NCBI RefSeq assembly: GCF_900105195.1
Contig: NZ_FNRX01000002.1
Location: 1-64,000 of the forward strand
From: Rhodococcus pyridinivorans
GTDB taxonomy: Bacteria > Actinomycetota > Actinomycetes > Mycobacteriales > Mycobacteriaceae
Length of the DNA stretch: 64,000 nucleotides
Reading direction: 5' to 3'
The notes under the pieces are model-generated. The model saw only the letters and a list, made by a program, of their open reading frames with translations. It was not told where the DNA came from and did not search any database. The position numbers and the translations under genes were made by a program. This document shows, piece after piece, positions 20,469 through 28,708 of the stretch (positions are counted from its first letter, which is position 1; the number at the start of each line of letters is the position of its first letter).

Positions 20469-20488
20469 CGACGTTCTCGGCGGAGAGC

Positions 20489-21346
20489 TCAGATGACGTG
20501 TCCGTGCGCCTTCATCCGGCGGCGCATGTCGTTGAGGTAGTAGGTGGCCGACAGCTGTCGGATCGGCCTGGGCACCGCGCGGTAGATCGGCGGGACCACC
20601 TTCCAGAACAGGTCGAAGCGCCGCTGGTCGCGCGGGCTCCACGGCAGCGCGAATTCGTCGCGCATGCGTTGCGGGAGAAGACCGATCGTCATGAAGCGCT
20701 GCAGCGGCACGAGGGCGCGAACGGGAAGCGGGGCGTCACCGCCGGTGAGGAGATCGCGGGTGAACGAACGCACCTTCCGGTCGACCTCGAAGGTCGCGAT
20801 CATCTCGTCCCAGTACCTGTCGAACTCCTCCCGCGTCTTCGGCCACATGTCGTCCTCGACCTGCAGGGCCGTGCCGTAGACCGCGGACTGGCGGTAGATG
20901 CATTCGATGTCGGCATCGGTGACAGGCCCGAACATCCGCCGGTACATGTCGACACCGTTACGGTACAGCGTTGCGGCGACCCACAACTGGAGTTCGGGAT
21001 CGAAGGCGTTGTAGGTCTCCGAGCGCACCGGGACGTGCGCCTTGTTGACCATCCGGACGATCTGCTTCTTCTCCTCGGGAGTACCGAGCGTGACCGCGTA
21101 GACGTAGGTCATCGTGGTGCGCAACCGGTCGAGCGGCCGCTGCAGGGTGGTGCTGTGATCGGCGACGCCGTGCCCGACACCGCGCGATGCCAGCTGCAGG
21201 AGGACCGTCGCGCCGGCGCCGAGCAGGAGCATCGACTCTCCGACGAAGTCGGCCAGTTCGACCGAGCCCGCCGGAAGCGGAGCGGGGGTCGCCACCGGTT
21301 CGTCGGTGGTGACGGTGGGGACGCGCTCTTCGGCGTGGGTCGTCAT
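20489..21346 (-). CDS. MpaB/DUF2236 oxygenase-family protein
   Basis: 285 residues from the ATG at 21346 with CAGGAGA upstream. Matches the DUF2236 fold shared by fungal MpaB oxygenase and the rubber oxygenase Lcp. The core shows RLRTTMTYV (Arg76, Thr77/78) and a conserved His104 in NKAHVPV, the position I would expect for a haem ligand. A hydrophobic stretch at 34-54 (FVGESMLLLGAGATVLLQLA) suggests membrane contact. It is downstream of the GntR gene and shares a neighbourhood with a second DUF2236 gene and an aldehyde dehydrogenase, implying oxidative cleavage of a hydrophobic substrate. Confidence 0.8.
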   Translation of the reverse strand: MTTHAEERVPTVTTDEPVATPAPLPAGSVELADFVGESMLLLGAGATVLLQLASRGVGHGVADHSTTLQRPLDRLRTTMTYVYAVTLGTPEEKKQIVRMVNKAHVPVRSETYNAFDPELQLWVAATLYRNGVDMYRRMFGPVTDADIECIYRQSAVYGTALQVEDDMWPKTREEFDRYWDEMIATFEVDRKVRSFTRDLLTGGDAPLPVRALVPLQRFMTIGLLPQRMRDEFALPWSPRDQRRFDLFWKVVPPIYRAVPRPIRQLSATYYLNDMRRRMKAHGHVI

Positions 21347-21426
21347 CGGAGGTCTCCTGACGGTGAAAGCACTGGTGCAGCACTGTCATACAAATTGTTC
21401 ACACCCGTACTCAGATATGCAAGTGC

Positions 21427-22176
21427 CTATCCGGGAGGCGAATCGACACCCGCTCGCTCGCGGTGGACGACCAGACGCGCGGCCGCGTCCTCGAACTGCA
21501 CCAGCGTCTGCGTGATCACCTCGCTGTGGTCCTGCGCGGCGATCGCCTCGATCAGCTTCGTGTGCGATCGGATGGCGAGCGTTCCCCACTCGGCGTCGCG
21601 CGCGTAGAGGCGGTACGGAATCGTGCGCGCGGCGGTGTTGAGGAACCACGCGAGCTTGGGGCTGTCGGCGATGCGGTTGAGCTCGCGATGGAAGTCGAAC
21701 TCCGCGTCGGCGATCCGCTCGATGTCGGGTGTCACTCCCTCCGGGGCAACGACGAGCCTGCGCAGCCTCTCGTTGAGTTCGGCCAGACGCTCGAGGTCGG
21801 CCGGCGTGGCACGGTCGGCCGCTCGGAGCGCGAGCTCGACGGCGATCTGCCCCTGCAGCCAGAAGATGTCGTCGATGTCGCCGCGCGTGAGGGGCGAGAC
21901 CCGGTAGCCGCGATTCGGGGCGGATTCGACCATCCCCTCCCCGCGCAGCGTCAGCAGCGCCTCCCGGACCGGGGTGACGCTGACGCCGAGTTCGACGGCG
22001 GTCTCGTCGAGCCGGATGAAGTCGCCCGGACGCAACACGCCGGACATGATCGAGCCGCGGAGGTGACCGGCCACCTCGTCGGAAAGCTGCGGACGGCGCC
22101 GTACGGCCCCCTCCGAACGTCGGGATGCCGCAGCGTGATCCGCCGCTGTCCCGGGGCTACGTGTCGGTGCCGCCAT
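21427..22176 (-). CDS. GntR family regulator, FCD (FadR-like) type
   Basis: 249 residues from the ATG at 22176 with CAGGAGA upstream; the frame extends to 22266 through the operator region and is not used. N-terminal winged helix (about 33-100, including DETAVELGVSVTPVREALL) and C-terminal all-helical FCD ligand domain with metal-binding-type His/Asp residues (DAEFDFHRELNRIADSP). It diverges from the aldehyde dehydrogenase and lies upstream of the MpaB-family gene, so it is the likely regulator of both. A short near-dyad ACAAATTGT at 21390-21399 before the MpaB gene could be a further site. Confidence 0.9.
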   Translation of the reverse strand: MAAPTRSPGTAADHAAASRRSEGAVRRRPQLSDEVAGHLRGSIMSGVLRPGDFIRLDETAVELGVSVTPVREALLTLRGEGMVESAPNRGYRVSPLTRGDIDDIFWLQGQIAVELALRAADRATPADLERLAELNERLRRLVVAPEGVTPDIERIADAEFDFHRELNRIADSPKLAWFLNTAARTIPYRLYARDAEWGTLAIRSHTKLIEAIAAQDHSEVITQTLVQFEDAAARLVVHRERAGVDSPPG

Positions 22177-22196
22177 CGTGTCTCCTGTAGGAATCC

Positions 22197-22282
22197 GGAC
22201 AACTGCGCACGGGGGTTGTCCAATTGTCCCGCGAACGCCTAATGTGATGTCCACTACAGCTATCACATCAAATATATGTGAT
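22197..22282. promoter_or_regulatory. Composite operator region, GntR / aldehyde dehydrogenase
   Basis: Two dyads lie in the 130-bp divergent promoter region. GGACAAC at 22197-22203 pairs with GTTGTCC at 22215-22221, and TTGTCC recurs at 22224-22229. ATCACAT at 22262-22268 pairs with ATGTGAT at 22276-22282, with another ATGTGAT at 22242-22248. The first suits a FadR-like GntR site; the second lies just before the aldehyde dehydrogenase start. The binding proteins are inferred. Confidence 0.55.
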
Positions 22283-22306
22283 GTGGTTCACCAGGAAGTG
22301 TCGAAC

Positions 22307-23842
22307 ATGACCCAGAACCTCACCAGTCCGAAGAACGCGAAGAGCAGCTCGGACAAGGCATCCACGGCAGCAAGCACCGACACCTTCGCCAGCCTCGACC
22401 CCCGGAACGGCGAGGTGATCGCCGAGTATCCGGTCGCCGACGAGGCCGCCGTGGGCGCGGCCGTCGAGCGCGCCCGCGTCGCCGCGCGCTGGTGGGAGGC
22501 GCAGGGCTTCCGCGGCCGCCGCGACTGGCTCCTCGAGTTCAAGAAGGCCATCGCATCCGACGCGACCTCGCTCGCATCGGTGGTGGCGAAGGAGACCGGT
22601 AAGCCCTTCGGCGACGCCTTCCTCGAAGTCATGCTGGCGGTCGAGCACCTCGACTGGGCGGCCAAGAACGCCAAGAAGGTGCTCAGGCCCCGCAAGGTGC
22701 CCTCGGGCGTCGCGAGCTTCAACCAGGCCGCAACCCTCGAGTACAAGCCCCTCGGTGTCATCGGCGTGATCGGCCCCTGGAACTACCCCGTGTACACCCC
22801 GATGGGTTCGATCGCCTACTCGCTGGCCGCCGGCAACGCCGTCGTCTTCAAGCCGAGCGAGCTCACCCCCGGTGTTGCGAAGTGGCTCGAGGACAAGTGG
22901 AACTCGATCGCCCCCACCCAGCCGGTCTTCCAGGTCATCACCGGTCTCGGTGAGACGGGTTCGGCGCTCGTGCGTTCGGGTGTCGACAAGGTCGCCTTCA
23001 CCGGCTCCGGCCCCACCGCCCGCAAGGTCATGGCGGTGTGCGCCGAGTCGCTCACCCCGCTCGTCGCCGAATGCGGCGGCAAGGACGCGATGATCGTCGC
23101 GGCCGACGCGAACATCGACGAGGCCGTCGAGTTCGCCGCCTTCGGCGCCTTCGGCAACGCCGGCCAGACCTGCGCGGGCGTCGAGCGCATCTACGTCGAG
23201 GAGCCTGTCTACCGCGAGTTCCTCGACAAGCTCACCGCCACCGTCCGGCGCGCGAAGCCGGGCGGCGACGAGGACTCCACCTACGGCCCTATGACGCTCC
23301 CGCGCCAGGTCGACATCGTGCGCAGTCACATCGAGGACGCCCTGAAGTCCGGTGGCAAGGCCGTCCTCGGCGGACTCGATTCGGTGCAGGAGCGCATCGT
23401 CGAGCCCGTCATCCTCACCGACGTGCCCGAGACCTCGGCCGCGGTGTGCGAGGAGACCTTCGGCCCGACGGTCGTCGTCAACAAGGTTCGCGACCTCGAC
23501 GAGGCCGTCGAACGCGCGAACGGCACGAACTACGGTCTCGGTGCGTCGATCTTCACGCGCAACAAGAAGAAAGGCCGTCAGCTCGCCGAGCGCCTGCGCA
23601 ACGGCATGGTGTCGGTCAACTCGGTGCTCGGCTTCGCCGCCATCGCCTCGTTGCCCTTCGGCGGCATCGGCGAGTCCGGCTTCGGCCGCATCCACGGCGC
23701 CGACGGCCTGCGCGAGTTCAGCCGTCCCAAGTCGGTCACGGTGGCGAAGTTCAGCTCGCCGCTCAAACTCATGAGCCTCGAGCGTCCGGAGCGCGATCTG
23801 AAAATCTCGCGAGCGATGCTCCAGTTCATGCACGGAAGGTGA
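22307..23842 (+). CDS. NAD(P)-dependent aldehyde dehydrogenase
   Basis: 511 residues from the ATG at 22307 (CAGGAAG upstream). Complete ALDH: PWNYPVYTPMGSIAYSLAAG, cofactor loop FTGSGPTARKV, catalytic Glu in ECGGKD and catalytic Cys in NAGQTCAGVERIY, and the C-terminal LPFGGIGESGFGRIHG. The C-terminal extension after the ALDH core (SLERPERDLKISRAMLQF) resembles ALDHs acting on long hydrophobic aldehydes. Four bases separate its stop from the MpaB-family gene, so the two are an operon: oxygenase product to acid. Confidence 0.9.
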   Translation: MTQNLTSPKNAKSSSDKASTAASTDTFASLDPRNGEVIAEYPVADEAAVGAAVERARVAARWWEAQGFRGRRDWLLEFKKAIASDATSLASVVAKETGKPFGDAFLEVMLAVEHLDWAAKNAKKVLRPRKVPSGVASFNQAATLEYKPLGVIGVIGPWNYPVYTPMGSIAYSLAAGNAVVFKPSELTPGVAKWLEDKWNSIAPTQPVFQVITGLGETGSALVRSGVDKVAFTGSGPTARKVMAVCAESLTPLVAECGGKDAMIVAADANIDEAVEFAAFGAFGNAGQTCAGVERIYVEEPVYREFLDKLTATVRRAKPGGDEDSTYGPMTLPRQVDIVRSHIEDALKSGGKAVLGGLDSVQERIVEPVILTDVPETSAAVCEETFGPTVVVNKVRDLDEAVERANGTNYGLGASIFTRNKKKGRQLAERLRNGMVSVNSVLGFAAIASLPFGGIGESGFGRIHGADGLREFSRPKSVTVAKFSSPLKLMSLERPERDLKISRAMLQFMHGR

Positions 23843-23846
23843 GCCG

Positions 23847-24812
23847 ATGACGACCACTCCCCCGCGCACTCGCAGCCGAAAGGCCGCCGTCGTCGCGAAG
23901 CCCGAGGCACGCATCGAGAAGGCCGGTACGTTCCCACCCCCGAACAGGGACCCGCACCCGAAGCGTGGGCGGATGGGCTGGGTCGAGGTGATCGAGGAGC
24001 TCGACCCGGTCACGCAGCACCAGGACATCGTGCGGATCACCGCCGGTTACGAGTTCCCGTGGGACTACCAGCGGTCGCTCGAGTTCGCCCTCTTCCGCAC
24101 GTACTGTGTGCCCAGCATCTCGGAGTTGCTCGCCCGCACCGGCGAGTTCGAGAAGCGGCCGCAGAAGCGGTACGACGACACGGCGCTGCTGATGGCCGAG
24201 CTGGTCGAGCACGGCTACGACGCCGAGCGGGGACGCGAGTCGCTGCGCAACATCAACCGGATGCACGGCAAGTACTCGATCGACAACGACGACATGCTGT
24301 ACGTCCTGTCGACCTTCGTGTACGACCCGCTCGACTGGATCGACCGCTACGGGTGGCGTCGCCTGCACCCGAAGGAGCGGCTGGCGTCGTTCTACTTCTA
24401 CCGCCAGGTGGGCATCCGGATGGGCATCAAGGACATCCCGGAGTCGTTCCAGGAGTTCCACCGGTTCAAGCTCGAATACGAGCGCGAGAAGTTCACCTAC
24501 AGCGACGACAACCACGCCATCGGCACCTACACGCTGCGCCTCTTCCAGTCGTGGTACCCGAAGGTGCTGAACAAGGGCATCGAGAAGGTCGTTTTCGCGC
24601 TGATCGACGACCGCATGGCGTCGGCGTTCGGTTTCCCGAAGAGCTCACCGCAGGTGACGGAGATCGTCGAGGGCGCGCTGCGGGCACGGTCGGCGTTCGT
24701 GCGGCGACTGCCGAAGCGACGCGTGTCGCTGTCGGCGGGCAACGCCACCAACCGGACGTATCCGGGTTACCCCCTCGGTTACCGTCCGAACGATCTGGGC
24801 GTCGAACACTGA
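23847..24812 (+). CDS. MpaB/DUF2236 oxygenase-family protein, second paralogue
   Basis: 321 residues from the ATG at 23847, immediately after the aldehyde dehydrogenase. It belongs to the DUF2236 group with conserved YEFPWDYQRSLEFALFRTY (68-86) and RMHGKYSIDNDDMLYVLST (138-156; His140 is a candidate haem ligand). A basic, Pro-rich N-terminus (1-40) precedes the domain; no signal peptide. It differs strongly from the paralogue at 20489, so it is not a recent duplication. Likely an oxygenase or haem protein giving the aldehyde used by its operon partner; the substrate is unknown. Confidence 0.78.
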   Translation: MTTTPPRTRSRKAAVVAKPEARIEKAGTFPPPNRDPHPKRGRMGWVEVIEELDPVTQHQDIVRITAGYEFPWDYQRSLEFALFRTYCVPSISELLARTGEFEKRPQKRYDDTALLMAELVEHGYDAERGRESLRNINRMHGKYSIDNDDMLYVLSTFVYDPLDWIDRYGWRRLHPKERLASFYFYRQVGIRMGIKDIPESFQEFHRFKLEYEREKFTYSDDNHAIGTYTLRLFQSWYPKVLNKGIEKVVFALIDDRMASAFGFPKSSPQVTEIVEGALRARSAFVRRLPKRRVSLSAGNATNRTYPGYPLGYRPNDLGVEH

Positions 24813-24842
24813 CGCACCGACAGACCTGGGGGACAGGAGGGG

Positions 24843-24882
24843 CGGCCCCGCATTCCGGTTTCACCACCGGGGTGCAGGGCCG
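24843..24882. terminator. Terminator hairpin between convergent genes
   Basis: Arms 24843-24859 and 24866-24882 pair at 14 of 17 positions, with wobble at two of the rest, around a 6-nt loop. It lies between the convergent MpaB-family and MFS genes. Confidence 0.5.
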
Positions 24883-24909
24883 TAACTGTTCCGGGAGGGC
24901 GGGCCGGGG

Positions 24910-26388
24910 TCAGTTCTCGACGGGCCGCAGGGCCTGCTTCGACGGGAGTGCGAAACCCGAGACGAAGACGACCACGGCGCAACCGGCGCACACGAGGTAG
25001 GCGATCACGAAGCCCGCGGTGCCGATGCCGAGCCCGCCCCCGAGGGTGTGAGCCGCGAGCACCGAGGCGACGACCGCGCTGCAGACGGTGCTGCCCACGG
25101 TGCGGAGCAGGACGTTGACGCCGTTCGCCGCGGCGTTCTGCGACAGCGGCACCGCGCCGAGGAGGAGCACCGGCAGCGTGCAGTACACGAGCGACGTGCC
25201 GATCGCCGCGACGAAGATGGCGGCGACGACGAGCCACAGCGGCTTGCCGGGCACCGCGTGGACGCTGTAGCCGGCGAGCAGGAAGACCGCTCCGGTCATG
25301 ATCGTGATCTTGGGTCCGAAACGTTCGGTGATCCGGGAGGCCACGATCGCGAAGATCATCATCGCGAAGCTCGCGGCGAGCTGGCAGGCCGCGGCCTGGA
25401 GGATGGTCAGGTCGTATCCGGCTCCGTGCCCGGACGGCGCCTGCAGCAACTGTGTGGTGATGAGGGTGTTGCCGTAGAAGGCGAACCCGACGAGCAGTGC
25501 CGACAGGTGCGGCGCGAGGACGGAACGGCGGGCCGAGACACGCAGGTCGACGAGCGGGTTGCGGTTGCGCAGCTGCTGCACTCCCCAGAGCACGAACAGC
25601 AGCACCGACGCGGCGAACGAGAGCAGCACTGCGGGGCTCGTCCAGCCCCACGTGCTGCCCTGGGTGATGGGCACGAGCAGGCACACCAGGGCGGCGGACA
25701 GGCCGGCGGCACCCACGGCGTCGAAGCGACCGCCGGTGCGGGTGTCCGATTCCGGGATGACGATCCACGCCGCGAGGGCCACACCGGCGCCGATGGCGGC
25801 GGTGGTCCAGAAGAGCAGGTGCCAATCGGCGAACTGGACGATGGCGGCAGCGAACGGGATACCGACCGCGGTGCCGATGCCGAGGGTGGAACTGAGCATC
25901 GCGATCGAGCGCTCCACGTGCTCACGGGGCAGGACCTCGCGAAGGATCGCCATGCCGATCGGCAGCACCGCCGCGCCGGCGCCCTGCAGGCCACGGGCGA
26001 CGATGAGCAGTCCGATGTCCGAGGTCAGCGCGCAGATCAACGAGCCGAGTGTCATAAGCGAGAACGCGATGAGCAGCATCCGCTTCTTGCCGATCATGTC
26101 GGCGAGACGGCCGAAGATGGGCGTCATCACCGCACCGACCAGCAGGGTGCTCGTCACCAGCCACGAGACGGCGGTGGTTCCGGCGCCGGTGAAGCCCGGC
26201 ATGCTCGGCAGGAGCGGCACCATGACGGTCTGCATGATGGCCTGGAAGACGGCTCCCACCGCGAGGACCGGGAAGACGAGGTGCCCCGGGTCGCGTCGCT
26301 TCTTCTCCGCAGCTCCCGACGCCGAGCGCGTCGGAGCGGAGGCGTACCTACCCGGTACGTGCAGGCGCAGAGGGAGCGAGATCGACAT
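24910..26388 (-). CDS. MFS multidrug-type transporter
   Basis: 492 residues from the ATG at 26388 with GAGGAGGG upstream; a longer start at 26403 has no ribosome site. Fourteen-span DHA2-like exporter: the motif-A region GRLADMIGKKRMLL after span 2, motif C-like segment GIGTAVGIPFAAAIVQFADW, and an internal duplication. Drug or fatty-acid export is the usual role. The promoter sits inside a 42-bp perfect palindrome and the TetR gene lies directly upstream on the same strand, a typical repressor-exporter pair. Confidence 0.9.
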   Translation of the reverse strand: MSISLPLRLHVPGRYASAPTRSASGAAEKKRRDPGHLVFPVLAVGAVFQAIMQTVMVPLLPSMPGFTGAGTTAVSWLVTSTLLVGAVMTPIFGRLADMIGKKRMLLIAFSLMTLGSLICALTSDIGLLIVARGLQGAGAAVLPIGMAILREVLPREHVERSIAMLSSTLGIGTAVGIPFAAAIVQFADWHLLFWTTAAIGAGVALAAWIVIPESDTRTGGRFDAVGAAGLSAALVCLLVPITQGSTWGWTSPAVLLSFAASVLLFVLWGVQQLRNRNPLVDLRVSARRSVLAPHLSALLVGFAFYGNTLITTQLLQAPSGHGAGYDLTILQAAACQLAASFAMMIFAIVASRITERFGPKITIMTGAVFLLAGYSVHAVPGKPLWLVVAAIFVAAIGTSLVYCTLPVLLLGAVPLSQNAAANGVNVLLRTVGSTVCSAVVASVLAAHTLGGGLGIGTAGFVIAYLVCAGCAVVVFVSGFALPSKQALRPVEN

Positions 26389-26409
26389 CGACGCCCTCCT
26401 CACCGAATA

Positions 26410-26451
26410 GGTAAATAGCCGTTCACCACATTAGGTGAACGGCTATTTACC
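26410..26451. promoter_or_regulatory. 42-bp perfect palindrome: double TetR operator
   Basis: GGTAAATAGCCGTTCACC (26410-26427), six bases, then its exact complement (26434-26451). Each 18-bp arm is itself an imperfect dyad (12 of 18 positions), so this reads as two abutting TetR sites. It lies 21 bp before the MFS start and downstream of the tetR stop. Confidence 0.8.
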
Positions 26452-26456
26452 CTCAA
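26428..26456 (-). promoter_or_regulatory. Promoter of the MFS gene
   Basis: On the minus strand TTGAGG (26456-26451) and TAATGT (26433-26428) are spaced by exactly 17 bp. The -10 element forms the centre of the 42-bp palindrome and the -35 abuts its edge, so bound repressor would block RNA polymerase. Confidence 0.65.
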
Positions 26457-26483
26457 GGGGAGTGACCAAAGTCATTTCTGTGG

Positions 26484-27083
26484 CTAAGAACCGTCTCCGT
26501 CGAGCAGTCGCTGCACCAGCGGCGCGTACAGCGCCACCACATCCTCGACTCTGCCGGTCGCGCGTTCCTGCATCATCCGACGACGCATGATCGCCAACCC
26601 CATCACCGCCGACATCGCCAGCTCGGCCCGGAGACGGGCATCCGGCCCCGGAAGACGCGCGGCGAGCGCGTCGATCATCTGCGCGGAGTAGTTGTCGCGG
26701 AGCATGCGATTACTCTCCTCGCTGCCCCCGCTCATGAACAGAATGTTCATCGACAACGGCTTGTAGGGCTCGAGCGGGCGAGCGAGCATCGCCACCATCC
26801 GCTCGCCCAGACTCTCAAGTGGACCGTCGAACAACACCTGCGCGCCGTACTGGAAGTCGACGAGCTCTTCGTACAACTGCTCCTTCGAACCGAAGTACTT
26901 GATGATCAGCGGTGCGCTGACACCCGCTTCCTCCGCGATGTCCTTGAGGGTGATGTCGCGGTAGGGGCGCGTCGCGAACGCCTTACCGGCCGCGTCGATG
27001 ATCAACTTCCTCGTCTCGTCGGAAGTTCGGCGACGCTTCTCGGGCTCCCCTCGGTGCGATGCCTCCGTGCTGCGCACGGTCAC
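26484..27083 (-). CDS. TetR family repressor of the MFS transporter
   Basis: 199 residues from a GTG at 27083 that overlaps the recR stop (GTGA). Helix-turn-helix at about 43-65 ([20 protein letters not shown]), then a TetR C-terminal domain. The coupling to recR means basal transcription with the recombination genes. The palindrome downstream of it, before the exporter, is its expected target. The ligand is unknown. Confidence 0.9.
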   Translation of the reverse strand: MTVRSTEASHRGEPEKRRRTSDETRKLIIDAAGKAFATRPYRDITLKDIAEEAGVSAPLIIKYFGSKEQLYEELVDFQYGAQVLFDGPLESLGERMVAMLARPLEPYKPLSMNILFMSGGSEESNRMLRDNYSAQMIDALAARLPGPDARLRAELAMSAVMGLAIMRRRMMQERATGRVEDVVALYAPLVQRLLDGDGS

Positions 27084-27688
27084 ATCGCCCGCCTCCCCGA
27101 CAACGCTCGTCCGAGCGTCAGCTCGTCGGCGAACTCGAGATCGCCGCCCATCGGCAGACCCGAGGCCAGGCGGGTGACGCTCAGCCCCGGGAAGTCGCGC
27201 AGCATACGCACCAGATAGGTGGCCGTCGCCTCGCCCTCCGTATTGGGGTCGGTCGCGATGATCACCTCGGAGACGTCGACGCCGTCCTCCTGGTTGCCGA
27301 TACGGGTGAGCAGTTCGCGGATGTGCAGCTGGTCGGGGCCGACGCCATTGAGCGGGTCGAGCGCACCACCGAGGACGTGATAGCGCCCCCGGAACTCCCG
27401 GGTGCGTTCGATCGCCTGCACGTCCTTCGGTTCCTCGACCACGCAGATCACCGTGCGGTCGCGGCGAGGATCGGAGCAGATGCGGCAACGCCGCTGGTCG
27501 GAGACCGTTCCGCAGACCTCGCAGAACTGCACGCCGTCGCGGATCCGCTGCAGCGCCGCCTGCAGGCGGTCGATCTCGGGCGGCTCGACCGAGAGCAGAT
27601 GGAACGCGATGCGCTGGGCACTCTTCGGGCCGACGCCCGGAAGCTTGCCCAGCTCGTCGATGAGGTCCTGTACCGGTCCTTCGTACAA
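27080..27688 (-). CDS. recR: Recombination mediator protein RecR
   Basis: 202 residues from a TTG at 27688 (AGAGG upstream; nine bases after the ybaB stop). All RecR parts are present: helix-hairpin-helix [20 protein letters not shown], the four-Cys zinc finger ([16 protein letters not shown], about 57-72), and a Toprim domain with [12 protein letters not shown] and [15 protein letters not shown]. Works with RecO/RecF in loading RecA at gaps. Downstream of ybaB as in most bacteria. Confidence 0.97.
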   Translation of the reverse strand: MYEGPVQDLIDELGKLPGVGPKSAQRIAFHLLSVEPPEIDRLQAALQRIRDGVQFCEVCGTVSDQRRCRICSDPRRDRTVICVVEEPKDVQAIERTREFRGRYHVLGGALDPLNGVGPDQLHIRELLTRIGNQEDGVDVSEVIIATDPNTEGEATATYLVRMLRDFPGLSVTRLASGLPMGGDLEFADELTLGRALSGRRAM

Positions 27689-27697
27689 CGCCGACCT

Positions 27698-28039
27698 CTA
27701 GAAACCGGGCAGGCCGGGGATTCCGCCGCCGAGCCCACCCGCGAGCGGACCGAGCTTCTCGGCCGCGATCTCCTGGGCCTTCGCCGAGGCGTCGGCGATC
27801 GCACCGACCACCAGATCCTGCAGGGTCTCGACGTCCTCGGGGTCGACGACCTTCGGATCGATCTTCACGGACACGACCTCGCCCGTGCCCTTCACCGTCG
27901 CGGTCACGAGGCCACCGCCGGCCTGGCCGGTGACCTCCGCCTGCGCCATCTCGTTCTGCGCAGCGACGAGTTGCTGCTGCATCTGCTGGGCCTGAGCGAG
28001 GAGTTGCTGCATGTCGGGCATTCCACCACCGGGTTGCAC
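27698..28039 (-). CDS. ybaB: YbaB/EbfC nucleoid-associated protein
   Basis: 113 residues from a GTG at 28039 with AAAGGA six bases upstream; the longer start at 28057 contains that ribosome site and is unlikely. Met/Gln-rich N-terminal helix ([15 protein letters not shown]), then the YbaB core ([18 protein letters not shown]) and a Gly/Pro-rich tail. Small dimeric DNA-binding protein normally encoded before recR. Confidence 0.95.
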   Translation of the reverse strand: MQPGGGMPDMQQLLAQAQQMQQQLVAAQNEMAQAEVTGQAGGGLVTATVKGTGEVVSVKIDPKVVDPEDVETLQDLVVGAIADASAKAQEIAAEKLGPLAGGLGGGIPGLPGF

Positions 28040-28125
28040 GGCACGTCCTTTCTGCACGTTTGTGATGCCAGCCTAGTCGCCGCGCATCGGGGTGGACACA
28101 GACGCCGAGGTCGACCGAACCGGGC

Positions 28126-28560
28126 TCAGTCGACTTCCTTCTTCAGGTTCTCGAGCACCTGCTGCTGGATCTTCTTCAGGCCGAGCGGCGCGAACGTCTT
28201 CTCGAAGAAGCCCTTGACGCCACCGGCACCCTTCCACTGAGTGAGCACGACGACCGTCGAACCCGTCCCGTTCGGCACGACGCTGTAGGTCGTCACGAGC
28301 GTCGAGTTCGCGTCCGTCTCCGTGACGGTACTGCCCTTCACCGACACGGTGGCCTGCACGTCGCGCTGACGCTTCTCCGTGGCCTGGAGGATCCAGTGCA
28401 CGACGGTGCCGTCGCCGCGACCACCGGAGATCACGCGGTAGTCGCGGTAGTGCTCGGTGAGGATGCGCGGGCGCACGGTCTCGTAGTCGGCCAGGGCGGT
28501 GAGCACCACCTCGGGAGCTGCCGCCAACTGGATCGAACTGCTTGCGCTGACCTGTGCCAT
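28126..28560 (-). CDS. SRPBCC family protein
   Basis: 144 residues from the ATG at 28560 with AAGGAG seven bases upstream. START/Bet v1-like fold: alternating strands, then a C-terminal amphipathic helix (FFEKTFAPLGLKKIQQQVLE). Likely binds a hydrophobic ligand; no catalytic residues are evident. The place between ybaB and the divergent FAD oxidase gene agrees with Rv3718c in the M. tuberculosis order as I recall it. Confidence 0.88.
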   Translation of the reverse strand: MAQVSASSSIQLAAAPEVVLTALADYETVRPRILTEHYRDYRVISGGRGDGTVVHWILQATEKRQRDVQATVSVKGSTVTETDANSTLVTTYSVVPNGTGSTVVVLTQWKGAGGVKGFFEKTFAPLGLKKIQQQVLENLKKEVD

Positions 28561-28708
28561 GAACGACTCCTTCTGCTTCTTCCGCGCTGATGCGGGCTCG
28601 AATGTGCCTGTGACGACAGCATCCATCCTGCCCTGCGCGTTCCGGGACGGATGCGACCGCCGGGTCTATTGTGGACGTGCCACTGATGCGCCGCTCCGGA
28701 GGAGTCGA

